Positions 45,291 through 59,400 of a stretch of 64,000 nt of DNA are shown here, in pieces. The stretch covers positions 496,001 through 560,000 of the forward strand of contig JASJZH010000001.1 of the NCBI GenBank assembly GCA_037178975.1. The letters are read 5' to 3'. This stretch comes from Oscheius tipulae (taxonomy: Eukaryota; Nematoda; Chromadorea; Rhabditida; Rhabditidae). The position numbers were made by a program, and so were the translations under genes. Every line of letters begins with the position of its first letter. Position 1 is the stretch's first letter. Below the pieces are notes generated by a model that was not told the origin of the DNA, did not search any database, and saw only the letters and a program-made list of their open reading frames with translations.

Positions 45291-47989
45291 ACTACGGTTG
45301 TTCCAAGGGTATATTTGGTGAAAACGTCCAAAATCAATTTTTCTACCCCCTAAAATGGTGCCAATGACCTCCTGTATTTGCGTGCTTTTTTGCCCGGATG
45401 TAGCCCTTTGTCATTGTGGCCCAAAACCAAAAATTAACCATCACGAGGAGGTATGTGCCGATGAAAGAGAGAGCAAGCAAAGGCTCTCTGCATAGTGATG
45501 CAGCTGTCGCATTGTTTCCAGCGCCTACAGAAAAGGCTATGGCTTTTCATCAGTCGCTATTTTTGTGCTAGCAGGAGGTTTTGTAGAAAACACAGCTGAT
45601 CGAGGACCCTGAAAATCACCCGGATGATGGCTCTTTTTTGTACCAGTCTTATCAAATTCTACATATTTTCGTCCTGACCGAACTCTGGAGGCTGGAAGCT
45701 TTGAAAATGACAGAAATGTCGTCTAGTACCTCTTTCGAAGAATTGAATTCGACCTATCATCTTGGATTTTACACCGAGCTCTGGCATATTTTCACGATGG
45801 TCACGTTTCAGAGGCTGGAAACCTCAAAGTTAGCAAAATTGACGCTGAATACTCTGTTTCTGACCCATTTTATCGCTATATTTCTTCCTGAACATCGTAT
45901 TAAAGTTGCAGTCGAAAGTTGCGAATTGACTGAAAAACTGGTAATTGGCCATGATTTTCGGCCGATTCCACTCTCGAAATGTGAATTTTCCCTCCGGACA
46001 TAGTTCCTGACCTTTCTTTCCATTGGTTACAGTTGAAAAATGCTCCAACTATTAGCTTGTTCACAGTGTTCGCCCTGCCCCTCTATCTCTCTGTCCCTGC
46101 TGTCGTCACCAGGGGTGGTAGAGAGACAGCGCTCGAAACTTGCCAAGCTGCTATAGCACTCTCTCTTTCTATAAACTCTGTTTTTCCTTACAGTTTCACC
46201 CCTTCTTTTCTCTCCGCAAGGACCTCCCAGAGATTCTGGGGGTCTAGCCAGACACTTGTTGATGCGTCTCTGTTTTTGAAAATAACCTCCTTGACTGAGA
46301 GACAGAGTTGTTTTTGTGTAATCTTAGTCGAGGACAGGGATAGGGTCTAGACTTTTCTCTGCTCTCCCTTTCTCTGTGACACACTCTGAGTCATTATGAG
46401 TCGTCGAGGCCAGTCTAAATTGGCAATTTTTGTTATTTCATGGCTCATGCATCCAAACTGATCATTTTAGGATACATTCCGCTGTAAATCTCGGTTTTCA
46501 TCGATTTTCTGGAGAAAACAGTTCTAGAAATCATCTTATTGCTATAGAATTCAAGCCTAAACTATCCATTTTTGATGAATTTGATCTTGTAAGCCTCTTC
46601 AAATAACCACCTTAGTTTCTCCAGAAACCAGTCATGACCTTCCTCTGCTCGTTCTGCTGTTTAACTTCATATATTTTTCACAAAATATCATGTTTTTGTA
46701 TAAATCTGAACAATGTACTGTCCCATTTCCCCTGAAATCCAATCCAACATCTAACATGTTAAAATTTGATTTCAACCGTTTCCCACATAATTTGGTAGAT
46801 TTTTGTAGCCGTTTTCGAGGAAAACAATCCACAAAATCACCCTCTCCCCCCATTGTTTTGACTCTTTGCTCCTCCTCGTCTTCCCCTCTTCCTTGAAACA
46901 TTTTATAATGCACAGCTGTCTCTCTGTCTCTCACCCTCTCCCTGTCTCTCTGACTCGGATAGAAAGAGAGCGGTGTAATCATCAAAAACCATAGAGAGGA
47001 ATCTTCCTTCTTCCCCTTAGATTCCTATATGTGGTATAGGAAGCTTGGTTTGTCAGTGTGTAGGAAAGAGAGAGGGAGAGATACAGGGGAGATTGGGACA
47101 GAGATCTGGTTCTTTGGTGGCGCTAACCAAGCCCCTGCTATGCCTTCTTCGTAGTCGTCATCCCGCTGGCTTGTTTCCTGTGTGCCCCCCTCCCTATACT
47201 GTTACTGGCGGATACAGGATATCCTTTAGCTGTGTGTTGGGGGCGTAATCGTTTAGTTTTCTTGGAAAAATAGTTAATAGATCATTTAAATCATGCCATA
47301 GCCTCTAACGTTATCCTGTAGACCTTGTTTTTCCTCCAAATCGTGTAGTCCCCTTTTCTTCATCCGCAGAACTGTACACACGTCCAAAAAGTGTGTTTAT
47401 GAAAAACAAATCAAATTTCAAACTCCCGGGCAAGAATACTTCGGCTGAGTATCCAACGTTCCCATGCCGTACGCAGCCCTAATTTCAAAATCGCTGTAGT
47501 ACCTTCTGCGGACAGACTATACAATTCTTCTTGGTATCCCTCCATCTGTCACTGTAGTCGTGAAGCTGTCGTCTAGCCATGAATGTTAACGAGTATCCTC
47601 TGTCCTAAAAGATCGGAAATTCCGGTAGACTGCCGGTACAGCTACTGTAAGACCCTTGAAAAGAGCTCGTTGGACCCCAAAATGACGAGTTCTCCGTCAT
47701 ATAAGGCTAAAAGCCCCCGAGCTATTTCTAAACAATGTCCTTTCTGTTTGGATTAGCTTTATTCCCGAAACCGCTCTAGGCAACTGTATTCACAGTCTTT
47801 GTCGTCTCTCTCTCTGTCTCTCTCACATGATATTCGTTAACAAATGACGCGTTGTTGAGATGCACTTGGCTTTGTTATTTTGTCGGGAAAATAGCGTGCC
47901 AAAATAATTAAAGGACGCTATACGGTTTACGTCTCTCTCCTCGAGAGGTGAGGAGAGGAGCAGGTAAACAGTCAGTAAACTGTCTCTTA

Positions 47990-48225
47990 CTCTCACCCTG
48001 TCTCCGAATCTCTTACGCTCTATCTCTGGTCTCTTCATGTGTCTCCCTGACTATCTGTTTCTTTGGCTCTCTCTTTGACCCTGTCTCCTTGACTGCCTCT
48101 CTGTACATCTCTGTCTCTCTGACTCTATTTCTCTCTCAGTCTCCCTAGCTCTGACTGTCTATATCTCTCCCATTTCTTCTATTCCTGTCTCCCTTACTCT
48201 CTCACTATTACTCTGTCTCTGTCTC
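47990..48225. repeat. long CT-rich 8-bp-period tract
   Basis: Imperfect CTCTGTCT repeats over about 230 bp, the longest such tract here. Confidence 0.8.
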
Positions 48226-48558
48226 TGAACCAGTTCCCAATAGCATTTTGTAGCAGTTTTTATATGTTCTTCCGCCAGCGTTTTAGTACCACGTGAGAGC
48301 GCGCAGTCCCATGTCACGGCAATCTGTCAACTATTGTTGTTTTCCCCATTCCTCTCGAAAGTTTCAATCAAATGCCCTTCATCTCTTGATTTTTTGTGGA
48401 AATATAGGTGAAATCCTCCCCAATACACACCACCCCACGCGCCTCCTCTCGGACTTTTTGCTTTGTTGCCACAGATTCGCTGCTGCTGCTGGGAGGATCC
48501 CAGTCAGCACTAGCGGCTGCAAACGGTTCCACCGCAATGGCACTGACAGAGACTGCCA

Positions 48559-48619
48559 TAGATAGGCTTCTATCACTCTCTCTGTCTCTCAATGTTTGAT
48601 AACAAGCCTTTCTTCGTTA
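48559..48619. repeat. 61-bp direct repeat, copy 1
   Basis: TAGATAGGCTTCTATCACTC ... AAGCCTTTCTTCGTTA is repeated without change at 48770-48830. A shorter degenerate copy begins near 48716. Confidence 0.9.
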
Positions 48620-48769
48620 TTTTTTCACCCATTGTTGCTCGTTCCCGCTGTCGTTTAGTGTTCGGTAAGGGGATTATAGCCCTGGTGTTCTTTGAACTTC
48701 TGTAAATGACACTTAACTCTCTCTGTCTCTCGATGTTTGGCTGCTCTTTTTCTGATCTAATCCACTTCG

Positions 48770-48830
48770 TAGATAGGCTTCTATCACTCTCTCTGTCTCT
48801 CAATGTTTGATAACAAGCCTTTCTTCGTTA
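48770..48830. repeat. 61-bp direct repeat, copy 2
   Basis: Identical to 48559-48619, offset 211 bp. Confidence 0.9.
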
Positions 48831-50472
48831 CTGTCGAAAAGGAGCGGTAACCCTGTTTTTAGGTTTTGAATTGAACCTAGTGTTCTTTTACCGCTTTTTC
48901 TAGACACATGGGTCGTTTTTAATCTGAAATAGCAGGAGTTTTGAGCTTGACTGTACCCTCGTACCCTGTGGTTGTCCGTAATTGACGGGTAGGATCTTTT
49001 TTCTTGTCTAATCTATTGAAAACCGTTCCAAATAGCTGCATTACCATCGCGGTTGCCCATCTTTCTCGACTACTGCTGCCCTGAAAATAAAAACGCTCTC
49101 TAAAATATAGAGCACCTTTGGCCTCAACGCTTATGTTATCCGTGTCCGTTTTAAGCTTGATTTGACCCTTCATAGTCTGTTAGATACGACAGTTATGTAG
49201 TTATTACTCCATCGCTAGTACGCATTTTAGCTCGCATGTTTTATGGTCTACTGTAATTGACAGTTACAGCCCTTTTTTTCCTCTACTAATTTCCTTAAAT
49301 GCTGTCAATGAAGGTGAGAACCTTTTGAACGTGACTCTAGAGACAGAGAGAGTCGATTGTTCGCGTGTGCACCACCTGCTTGTTTCTTGAGCTGTTCGCG
49401 AATCCCTCGTGGAGAGCAGATAAACGCTTCCGTAGCATTACTTTTAGGCTTTTCCGCCTAAAAGTTGCTCCAAATAGCAAAAAGTTATGTTCCTTTTAGT
49501 CATTATGCTTTCACCGCCTCGCCTCGATTTAATCCCCTCCAAAAAAGACAATTTATGGCCTCCGAAACATGATTGCTGGAATCCGATTTTGACGGAAGCA
49601 ACTTCCGCATTATGTAGCATATCTGTTGTGCTATCTTTGGCTTCGAGGTCTGAGTTTTTTTCTGTCTCTCTCTGGGACAGCGAGACACACTCATCGCCTC
49701 GTCTCTCCCGCTGCCCGCTTTCGCGTATGCTTGGAAGCGGAGAGAAAAATCCTGTCTCTCACACTTCTTTTAGCTAGGATCCGGAGAAAAAGCCGTTTTC
49801 TTTTTCCTTGGCGTTTTAAATGACTCGTACTTTTCCTGTAAAGAGATATGGAACCAATACTCATTGTAGCACATTTCTAGCCTATTTCATTGGGTTTTCT
49901 CTCGACAAAACTTATGTGGTCTCAAAAGTGGTTGAGACCTACATCTTTCTCTTGGAAGCGTGACGGAAAATGCATCTTTTCTCGGCCAATTTCCTCAGTT
50001 TATTTACCAGAATATCCTAATTACTGGATCACGAAGCAATCAATTTCCTCACTTATTTGACCTGAAGCCCGATTTTCGGACACTTTGCTACTTCCTGGAC
50101 CCTCGAAAAACTGCTCTCATATCAATCGCACTCTCCAATTGACAGCCTCTATTTTTCTCCTCGTCTTTTTCTTGCTCTGATAGCTAGAGAGAGACATCAG
50201 TCTATCATTTTCCATTACCTTCCGTCTCACAGTGCCAGTTCCACTTGCTTTCTTGGTCATTTTTGTCATTGTCTCCTCGAGAATACCATTAAAATCGTTT
50301 GTTGGGATATGAACATGCTTTCTAGCCCTTATTACTCCATGAAAATACCATCTTGTTCCCCGTCTCTTCTTCTTCAATAATATCCACATTTAAGGGTCCC
50401 TTAACTGCTTAATCTACCCATCAAATTCTACCGAAAACTTGAGAGAAAAGTCTACAAAAACCACCGATCCTG

Positions 50473-53400
50473 ATGCCGTATTCGACCGGATCAGACGACT
50501 CGGGCGTCAATTTCCTTTGTGTCGAGTATTCCAACTCCTATTGTTTTGATCTCTCGGCACCGACCTCGAGCTTGACATGCTCAGAAGACGAGCATTCTTA
50601 CCACTCGGCCATCCCCTTACCTTCAAAACCCCTATCCAGAAGTCAGCGTGGAGGGAAGGCCCGGAACAAGAAGCGCAAGCAGGCTGCCGTGAAACAAAAA
50701 CAACTTAAGCAGCGGCCTGTCTCGCAGCCGAACAGCCTAAGTACCGAGAGTACATGTGGCAGTGAGGACAGTGGTCTTCTTCTGGAAGAATTTGGATATT
50801 CCGACGTCGTCCAAGTCTATTTCTACTTCCAGCAGCTCGCCACGGCGCTGCGGGAACAGCAGAAAAGCTTCCAGCAGATGGCCAGGGTTATGGGAGATAT
50901 TGACGCGAGATGGGGAGCCAGTGGCTACAAGAATGGCTGGAAGCTGGATCCTACAGGAAGCATGGCTCCGGCCCCCTCCGAAGGGTTCTGGAGCTACCCG
51001 CATCCGGCTGTCTATTTGGCTCTAATGGCCAACTATATTCAGAAGTATTTGTATTTTTTGAGACGGTAAGTCCAGTGAGAATCAAGGTATATGATTTGAT
51101 CGTCCGAACGTTTTTATAACCACCCAAAAACGTTTAAAGGCTTTAATTTCGCATTGGACGGTCAAGACAACCATGGTTTGTTCAAGGAAGAGAGGACACT
51201 ATTACCGTAAACCATGAATTTTCGCTGTCGGACCCTGTTGCTCCAATTTAATATTTAAAAAACATTGAATGCTCAGCCAAGTAGAGGTTAAAGAACTGCC
51301 TATAAATGCGTTAGTGTAATGACCTCGTTTTATCGAACAAACCCCAAATTATGAGTTAAACTTAAAAGAAAGCATAAAGTACAACGGTAAAATTGCGTAA
51401 TTAAGGTGCCTAGCAATCACAAAAACCCGACTAAAATACTGGTATTCACCGCCAAATAGCCAAGTTTAGGTGCCTAACATCACTACCAAAGTTCTATAAT
51501 TTAAGTGTGTAAAATTTACAAAACATAGCCTCGAAAAGCTCTTAAATCGGTGCGCCATAATGTCATAATTTTTCTACAAAAATGCAGTAAAATGTGTCGT
51601 GAAAGCCACGTGATAAAAGCAAAACATTTTCGAACCTATGTCCTCCTCACCAAACCGTTGTTTTTGTCAAATATTTGCGAGCGCGAGAGAAGGACACAAT
51701 AATAGGCCTTGCTTACTGTTGTTTCCTTCCCTTAAACTAATAATTATTTTTCAGTGTCTACCCACAAGTCGGCGTCCTGAGTCACGGATCTGTCCAGAAT
51801 ATCCCTCGATTGTACTTTGGAGGAGGAGGACGAGGAGAAGATCTACCGGAATTGTTCCCCCCGCCGCCAAGAAATCACAATCAACATAATCGGCAACATC
51901 AGCAGCAGAGAGTAGGAGGAGGACATAAGCGTAGGTTCTTGGTAATTTTTAGTGAAGAAAATGGGGTGGAAAGTTGCTGTTTTTGGGCCAGATTTCGACT
52001 AAAATACCGTAAAAGCTCTATTAGAAGCCCAGGTTTACGTAAGTGAATACGCAATTGCGTGTATGCGTTTTCCGGATTAACGACGACAGTTTTGAGCTTT
52101 TCGATGTTTTGAAAAGTTGTAAAACAGATTACGGGCTTTGCAGAACATCGGAAGATGCGAAAATACCGTTTTCGGTCCTAAAAACTCGAGTTTTTTTCCA
52201 ATCAAGTTCCCAATTTCAGACCACGGGGACGACATGGCTCGTCTGATGCAGATGATGCAGCAGCAGCATAAGGTCCTGGCACAGCAGCAGCTCCACCACC
52301 AGAGCCCGCCGCTTCCGCAGCCTCAGTTCCGTGGCGGCGGTATTCACTCCAACAACCACCACCAGCACAGCACGAGCAGCGGTAATCGGACTCCGCCACC
52401 GCCGCCTGCCAATTTGTTAGTTTTTCTTGAAAATTCTATTGAAAAACTACTTATTTTAGGGCGACCTGGCCCGTGCCAGGCTACCCAACTGATGGATCTA
52501 AGTCGGAACCAACCCTCGTCGTCAAATCACCAGTTCTCCAGCAGAGCTCTCCTCTGAAACAGGTTTGTTTTAGGAACTTTTTTTACGAGTAGGAAGGGGA
52601 TATCGCTTCGGGATCCATTGAAGTCCTTTAAAATTCGATTGGATTTTCTGTTGTTTTTTCGTTTTTCTACAGCCGATTTCTTGACAATTAACTGCTTGAA
52701 TCGAATATGGACGATTCGATGAAACCGGGTTCAAACTATCTAGCATTTGTCCAGTTCTCCTCCTTTCGCACCTATTCTGTAACCTTTCCTTCTTCATCGA
52801 ATCGTCCCTATTCGAAACCTGCTGTTTTGGCCAAAAAACTTAGGCGGGAAAAACGAAGCGTGTTGGATCCCTTCGAAGGGTTGGATCTTTTCTTTTGTAG
52901 AAAACAGGCGGAACTAGGAGTTTTTGAGCCATAAGTGCAACCGTAGCTATTATTTCTTCAAACTGGTTTTACTGTTTTGAATTCCAAACTGTCATAGCTA
53001 TAGTTTCCGCAGCGAGTTCTACATTTCATTCATATCCAAATACTTTAAAACTATCAAAAATTCCAGAACTACTCCGCCGTGGTAGCTCGCAACTCGCGCA
53101 GCTCCGAAGGAGGCAGCACTCCCGCCGTCGTCGTCATCGGACAGAAGGCCGTCTCGGAAGGAGGCTCTCCCATGGTGACTACGCCTCAGCCTCTGCTCTA
53201 CAGCCAGAAGGCTGCCCTGTCTCTGCAGCAGACCCCGAGGAAACTTCGTCTGGAAACCAAGACTCCGGTCAAGAAGGAGCACGAGGAAAATGGTTCGTTT
53301 TTGGTTTTTTTTTCGCGCGCAACTTTCGAAAACTAAACGTCAATTTGCGCTTCTTTTGATCTATGCCAATAAGCGCGGGGAATTTAAAATTTAAACACTG

Positions 53401-56400
53401 GCATCATACCATTGTTAGGCTCTGAAATTTTCCCGGCGGGAAGATTTGTTTAGGCCTCTCTTCCCCCACTTGGTTGAAATCAGTGTTGCCACGCCATGAA
53501 TGGCTCTCTTTGTCTCACTGAAGGCGCTCTTTTTTGTCTCTTCTGGTGGGCACAAGCTGTACAAACTGTGGGCGCAGAATGGAGCCTCTTTGAATCATCA
53601 GGGTTCCAAAACGACAAAATAGCACTAAGGGAATGTACATTTTTGGAGGGATCGAGCTTGGGACCCTTTTATTAGGCTGGCGCCACCTGCCACTCTCTAT
53701 CCTGGTTAGTATTTAGTACTCCACGTTGTGGAACTTTGCGAAACTACTTGCAAACTCTGTTTTTAATCTTGTGCAATGCTCGCTAATGACAGCTGATTTT
53801 TGTAGGACATTGATTGAACGGGTAGCGCAGTCTTACTGTAACCAAAACTTGATTTAGTTACTGAACCGCAGTGTATTCTATCCTCTATTTAAAGCATTGA
53901 TTTAACATGGTCTCTGGTAAATGTTCGCACTGATCACTTTAGATCTTTTTTTCGTATCCTCTGTTCTTCCCTGGAATCGTAACTTATTGTATTAATATTT
54001 TTGTTGACTACTGCTCTGTTAGACTGGAACCTCTCATAATAGGTAGCATTAGTACTAGGCTATCCTCTCTATCTTATTACCCCTTAAAAAACGACTACCC
54101 CCGCTGAAGGTCGCCTCCATCTCGCTATCCTCGAGGGGTACTGCTATCAATCGCTCCCCCACGATGATTAGCACGTACTCATTACTTTTTTACCGCCACT
54201 TTGTTGTAGTCATATCACATTTGCATTTTTTTTATCAGTTTGTTGTCAGGAATAGCCGTTCCACGTAGATTCGAATGAATGAGCGTTAGGGTGGGTCAAA
54301 AACTCAGTGGTAGAGCAGTGAAGCTAGTGGTGCTACGTTCCCGGAGAGAGAAAGCCAGTGGAGCTACGTTCCCGGAGAGAGAAAGAGAGAGAGACAAAAT
54401 GTGAACTGAGAGAGATAGTGCGAACGCGGGAGCCTTGCCGCGGTGCCCTTCGCCAATCGCTCGACCCGCCAGCCGAAAGCGATCGATGCTCGATATACGT
54501 GCGCTCTCTTTCTGTCTCTCTCTCAACATACACGGACACATTTTTCAGACCCTCTGACCATTTACAAACTTTGTCTTTTTGAATTTTGCGCTCTTTAAAT
54601 GTTGCGTCTAGACACGGCGCTCGTCCTGTGAGTCATTAGGCCTCTTCCCCCGTACGATGTCGGCACTAAATAGATGTTGACAGCCGTGTCTTTGTATTGT
54701 GCTAAAAGAAGGCCGTTTGTAATGAATGGGACGGGGAAGTCTTGTGATTTTGAATCGGTTTCTAAACTTTTTAAACCAACTTTACCTTGTTAGACTAATG
54801 GAAAGGGTTTTGGCGCCAAAGTTCGATGGTTTGAAACTATGCTTCTCTAGTTATTTCGCCTCGTACTTTGTTAGAATTGTCAATAGTTTTCAGACCTCCC
54901 AGCTGGTAAATCCCTGTAGAAAACATGGGTTTTTCACCTGTTATAGGGGTATTCCTGCATATTTTCTGATCCTAAATGATGGGTACCACGTTAGGTTTCT
55001 GTTCTAACAGACAGATTACTGCTCCATGGGTTAGTAGAACTTTTGTAAGCCATCGAATCAAGCTTCCTTGTTAAATCCTGAAGATGGAGAAAGTGCTCTC
55101 GAGATTGTACCTAAAAAAAAGTCCTTGATCGTCATTTCGTTCCCGTGAAAAAGTCTTTTGCCCTGTAGCTATTGGAAGACAAGGAGGTTAGTTGTCCTCC
55201 CTGTCTCTCTATCTCTTCCTTCGCGCTAGTTTGTCACACCACGCCACGGGGCCCTCCTTCAATAACTGCACTTTTAAAAAAGGCGCTCCTGATCTTTCTG
55301 TCAAAACTTTTTAAGTTGACTTCTTTTCCCGTATCCCGGCTCAGAATTCTAGATTTTCTCGTCACAAAGAGAGCTGAACTTTTGTTGATCGAGAAAACTG
55401 TTTGTTACCTCCAAATTCTAATATTTTGAGGCTTTTCTAATGATCTTTTTCGAATTCGTTTCTGTTACTTTCAGTCCTAAATTGCTACATTTTCACCATT
55501 CTGACCGCCAGCTCGATTTTCTCGTCTCTCTGTTCTGTTCAGACGTATTTGAACTTTCCCAGAACGTATACTTGTAGCAATAAGACTCCTAGAAAGGCCT
55601 GTTTGTAGGCGTTTTCCTCCTAAACACGATCTCTTGCCGTCTGGTTAGATTACTCTCGACTGGCAGCTTGTAGACAGCTCCCTCTTGTGACAATTGGTCT
55701 CTTATCTCTCTTCTGACATCTCTGATAGCTCTGTACTCTTCGCAACACTGTCTACCGATTGATTATTTGCTGTCTCTCTCTCTCTCTGAAACTTTCCCTC
55801 TCTGAACCTCTATCTCTCTTTCTGCCTCTCTTACTATATTTTACAACTTGGTTCTCAGAGAATTTTGACTGGTCTACCCTTAAAAAAGACAGACAGAGAG
55901 CCGTTTATAGCCAGTCGATCATGGGAAACCTCTGGACTAGAGAGAGCTATCGATTTTCCAGAGTCTTTAGGTCTTCCACAGCCGTTTTTTTACCTTCCTA
56001 GATTACCATAATTTGGAGCCTATTTTGACGCCTTATCCACCCCATCCCTCTCGTTGTTTTTCTCCTTCGGTTCTGATTCGCTACAACTGGCAATTTGGCG
56101 ATAGAAAATTGTAGTTTCTCGTGTGCATCCCCCGCACTTTTCTAACCCCCAGAAATCAGAACTACTTTTAGGTATCACGTCTCGTTTAAACGGGTCTCAT
56201 AGACTCGGAATAGTAGGAGTTTTCGACACATTCTCGCCTCTATATGGTCCCGAAATTGGTCCATTTTTCGCGTGGTTCCTCTTTCAAGCGACTGGCTACG
56301 TTTTCGGGCCATTTGAACTCGTAAAACCGCCACATTCTGCTCTTTTGGTCCAGAAAAGTTGCATATTTTGAGACACTTCTTCCCCAGAATAACTACCATG

Positions 56401-59400
56401 TTATGGATCTTGTAACTTCTTTCATTTCTCTGGTTAGCCCTAGAATTTGATCTAATCTTTTGTGCTACCTCCTCGCTTGTATGACCAGTTTGTAGGGAGG
56501 TCACTAGCTCAGAAGACGTATAATTGACGCCTTGTTGTGCTCGTCCCGACATCTATGAATGTTAGTTTTATGGGTCCCTCCATTAACCAAAAAATAGTAA
56601 TTCTTATTCTGTTTGTTGGCCCAGAAAATAGTCACTCTTGCTCATCTGTTCCTTTTTTTTTAAACAAGCCATTTTAAAGAGTTAATCCAGTTCAAAAAGA
56701 CCATTCCTCCTCCTCTTTCTCTCATTTCAGTTCGCAAACAGGACCTAACAATTACAGTAATCTACCGTATAATACTGCTACATTAAACGGGTCCTTCCGC
56801 TGCTCAAAACCGATGACAGGAGCGGCAATCTTCTGCACCCCGGGTGTCGTGCAGCCAACTTGTAGTAGTTTTGGAAAAGGATGGAAAAAGAGTCAGCTCC
56901 CGGCCAAGAACAGCCCTCCGGAATGGTGTACTCATCGAGGGGGAGGCGGGGGAGGTCTCTCTCCCTCGGACAGCGGTGCCTCAACCTCGTTCTCACTCCC
57001 ATCATCGGTCAGTCCGACGACAACGGAGGAGGAATACAGTGGGGATGAGGGCGAGCTGGATCTTGATGAGGAGCAGAGAGCCTGGAGAGAGAAAGTCGAA
57101 GCCATGACGGACGAGGAGCTGGATTATGTGGAATGGGCACATGCCCACAGCAAATTTTTAAACATCTACAGTGAGCCGAGCTTGCGGTTCTATCAGAACC
57201 CTGGACCGGCCTATGTCTTGCCTATTGTACCGCTGTCGGATTGTGTTCTTGGAAGGGGAAAAGGTAAAGAAATGGAGCACGTTATTTGGCTTAATAATCC
57301 GTCTAATAGACGCAAAAACAACATAGCGAACTCGTGAGAATGGCTCAGTCGGTTAGAGTACAGACTACGGAACAAAATAGGTTGAGTTCGGATACTGAGC
57401 CTGTAAAATCATTAGGTATTTTCATAAAATTCTTGAAAACAGCTTTAGAAAGCTAGTTATATCATTTTTGGCGGTTTGCACAGATGGCGTAATGCCAAGT
57501 AACGCGATTACGGCTCACTGGATCAGGGGTACGGATCCTGGCCATGAAATTTACATGAAAAAAGAAGAAATGCATGCTGTTACGTGAGCAAAAGTGGTAA
57601 CAACATCGCGCGGTTTTCCTGTTTTTTTTTGACTCAACTAATTTGCTATGTTCTCAGGTGAGACGTCGTCTTACCTGGTACCTTCCCCAGCTGCTCCAGT
57701 ATCTCCTGATCATGACAAGATTGGTGGGTTTTTCTGTTCTATAGAATGAGAGACGAGGGGGTGCAGCCTGACGTAGGAGGAATGCATACCGGTTTGGATC
57801 TGCTAGTGTAATGACAGCAAAGGGTGAGAAGAACGGCAGAAAAATAGTGAAAAACATGTGACAAAAAGCAGTCACGGTATTCGAAACGCGGGAAACAAAG
57901 ATTGCAGCAGGAAATTATTTAGAAGTATTTGAGCAGCAAGGAGGAATCGTTGCATTAAAAAACAAGTGAATGACCGGTAGTTGTTGAGACTTTTTGCTGC
58001 CCAGGAAACGTAGCTCAAACAGGTTAAATATGCTTAGACTGGCTATAAGCTATTCTGTCATCTTTCTAGAAACTTTTGCAATATCCTTGCTAGCATTAGT
58101 TTCCCCGAGAGTAAGAGCTCTCATATTGACGTAGGTGCTTTTCCCGAGTTATATTCTGTAACTTGTTTGCCTCTCTCGGCGCGTTTCACACTACTCGTTA
58201 CGTCTGAGCGGATTTTAGTTTCCGGTCTTTTGACGCTCTGAACACCTTTTTTTTAGTTGGAACATGTTTCGGAAATTTAAGCCACAGGCGCCTCGTTTAT
58301 TCATACCTCCAATGCTCGTTTTCCATAGGTTCAAGCCATCGTGCCTAGATAATTATCATCGTTCAAATTGTTCAAATCATATTTTGGACAATGTTTTGAA
58401 GCAAAAAAAACTAAAATATTTAATTTGCAGATCTCCCTTTGAGTCCTCCGAATGCGCAGCCATCTCCGCCGCCCAGAGAGCCGGTGGATCAAAGTGGCCA
58501 ATTTGAGATCTCAAAAATGGATGTGGTGCGTATTTATAAGTTTCATAAAAAAAAGTTTAAAATTCCAGCTAAGCGAGCAGATCTGGCATTTCCACAACCA
58601 GGTCACGCAGAAGGACAGCACCCTGACAAAGAAGTTGTCCCTCCGGGACATGCTCTACTACGCCATCAGCCCAGTTTTCCCGATGTGCGGTCTGTACGTC
58701 GTGGGCTCGTCTCTTAACGGCTTCGGCAATGACAAATCGGATATGGATTTGTGTCTGATGATCACGAACAAGGATCTGGATCAGAAGACGGATGCCGTCG
58801 TCGTCTTGAACATGATCTCCAGCACCCTGCAGAAGATGGACTGGGTCAAAACGCAGAAGCTCATCTTGGCCAAGGTTCGTGCTCTTAAAAATTGCTTTTT
58901 TACCGAGTTAAATTTTGTTTTTAAGGAAACTGACTGAAAGCTGGCAGGTAGAACCTCTTCAAAAACTGGCAGAAAATACCTTGCACTTCCAGCATGTTTT
59001 CTCGTAAAATTGAACCATTTTCCAGGTCCCGATTCTGCGGATAAAGTTTGCGGCTCCCTTCGATGACATCACTGTCGATCTCAACGCCAACAACTCTGTG
59101 GCCATAAAGAACACGCATCTACTGTGCTATTATTCCTCATGTAAGTCTTTCCTTTTCTCTTTCTCCCGGTTGTATTCGCGAATAACTGTACTGTAGTAAC
59201 TTCTATCAATTTTTTCAGTCGACTGGCGTGTCCGGCCGCTCGTCTCAATCGTGAAGGAATGGGCCAAGAAGAAGGGCATCAACGACGCGAATCGCAGCTC
59301 CTTCACCAGCTATTCGCTCGTCCTAATGGTCATTCATTACTTACAATGTTAGTTTTATTTCTATATCATAAGTTTTTTAATATGGGTTCCGCCACAAACT

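Larger units (their letters stand above)
43394..50472. other. 7 kb without a supported gene
   Basis: Contains tRNA-like segments (44262-44340 and 45200-45290, both minus), a weak internal duplication at 45660-45860, a CT-rich region (47990-48225) and a perfect 61-bp direct repeat (48559-48619 and 48770-48830). T-rich, with many non-coding ORFs. It may be a giant intron linking 43203-43393 to gld-2. Confidence 0.5.

Noticed and set aside
45638-46003. 121-codon plus-strand ORF
   Set aside because: Overlaps a degenerate internal repeat and lacks any gene context.
48480-48500. Short GCTGCTGCT run as a possible coding or CRISPR-like repeat
   Set aside because: Simple trinucleotide run; no array structure, and CRISPR is not expected in a nematode.
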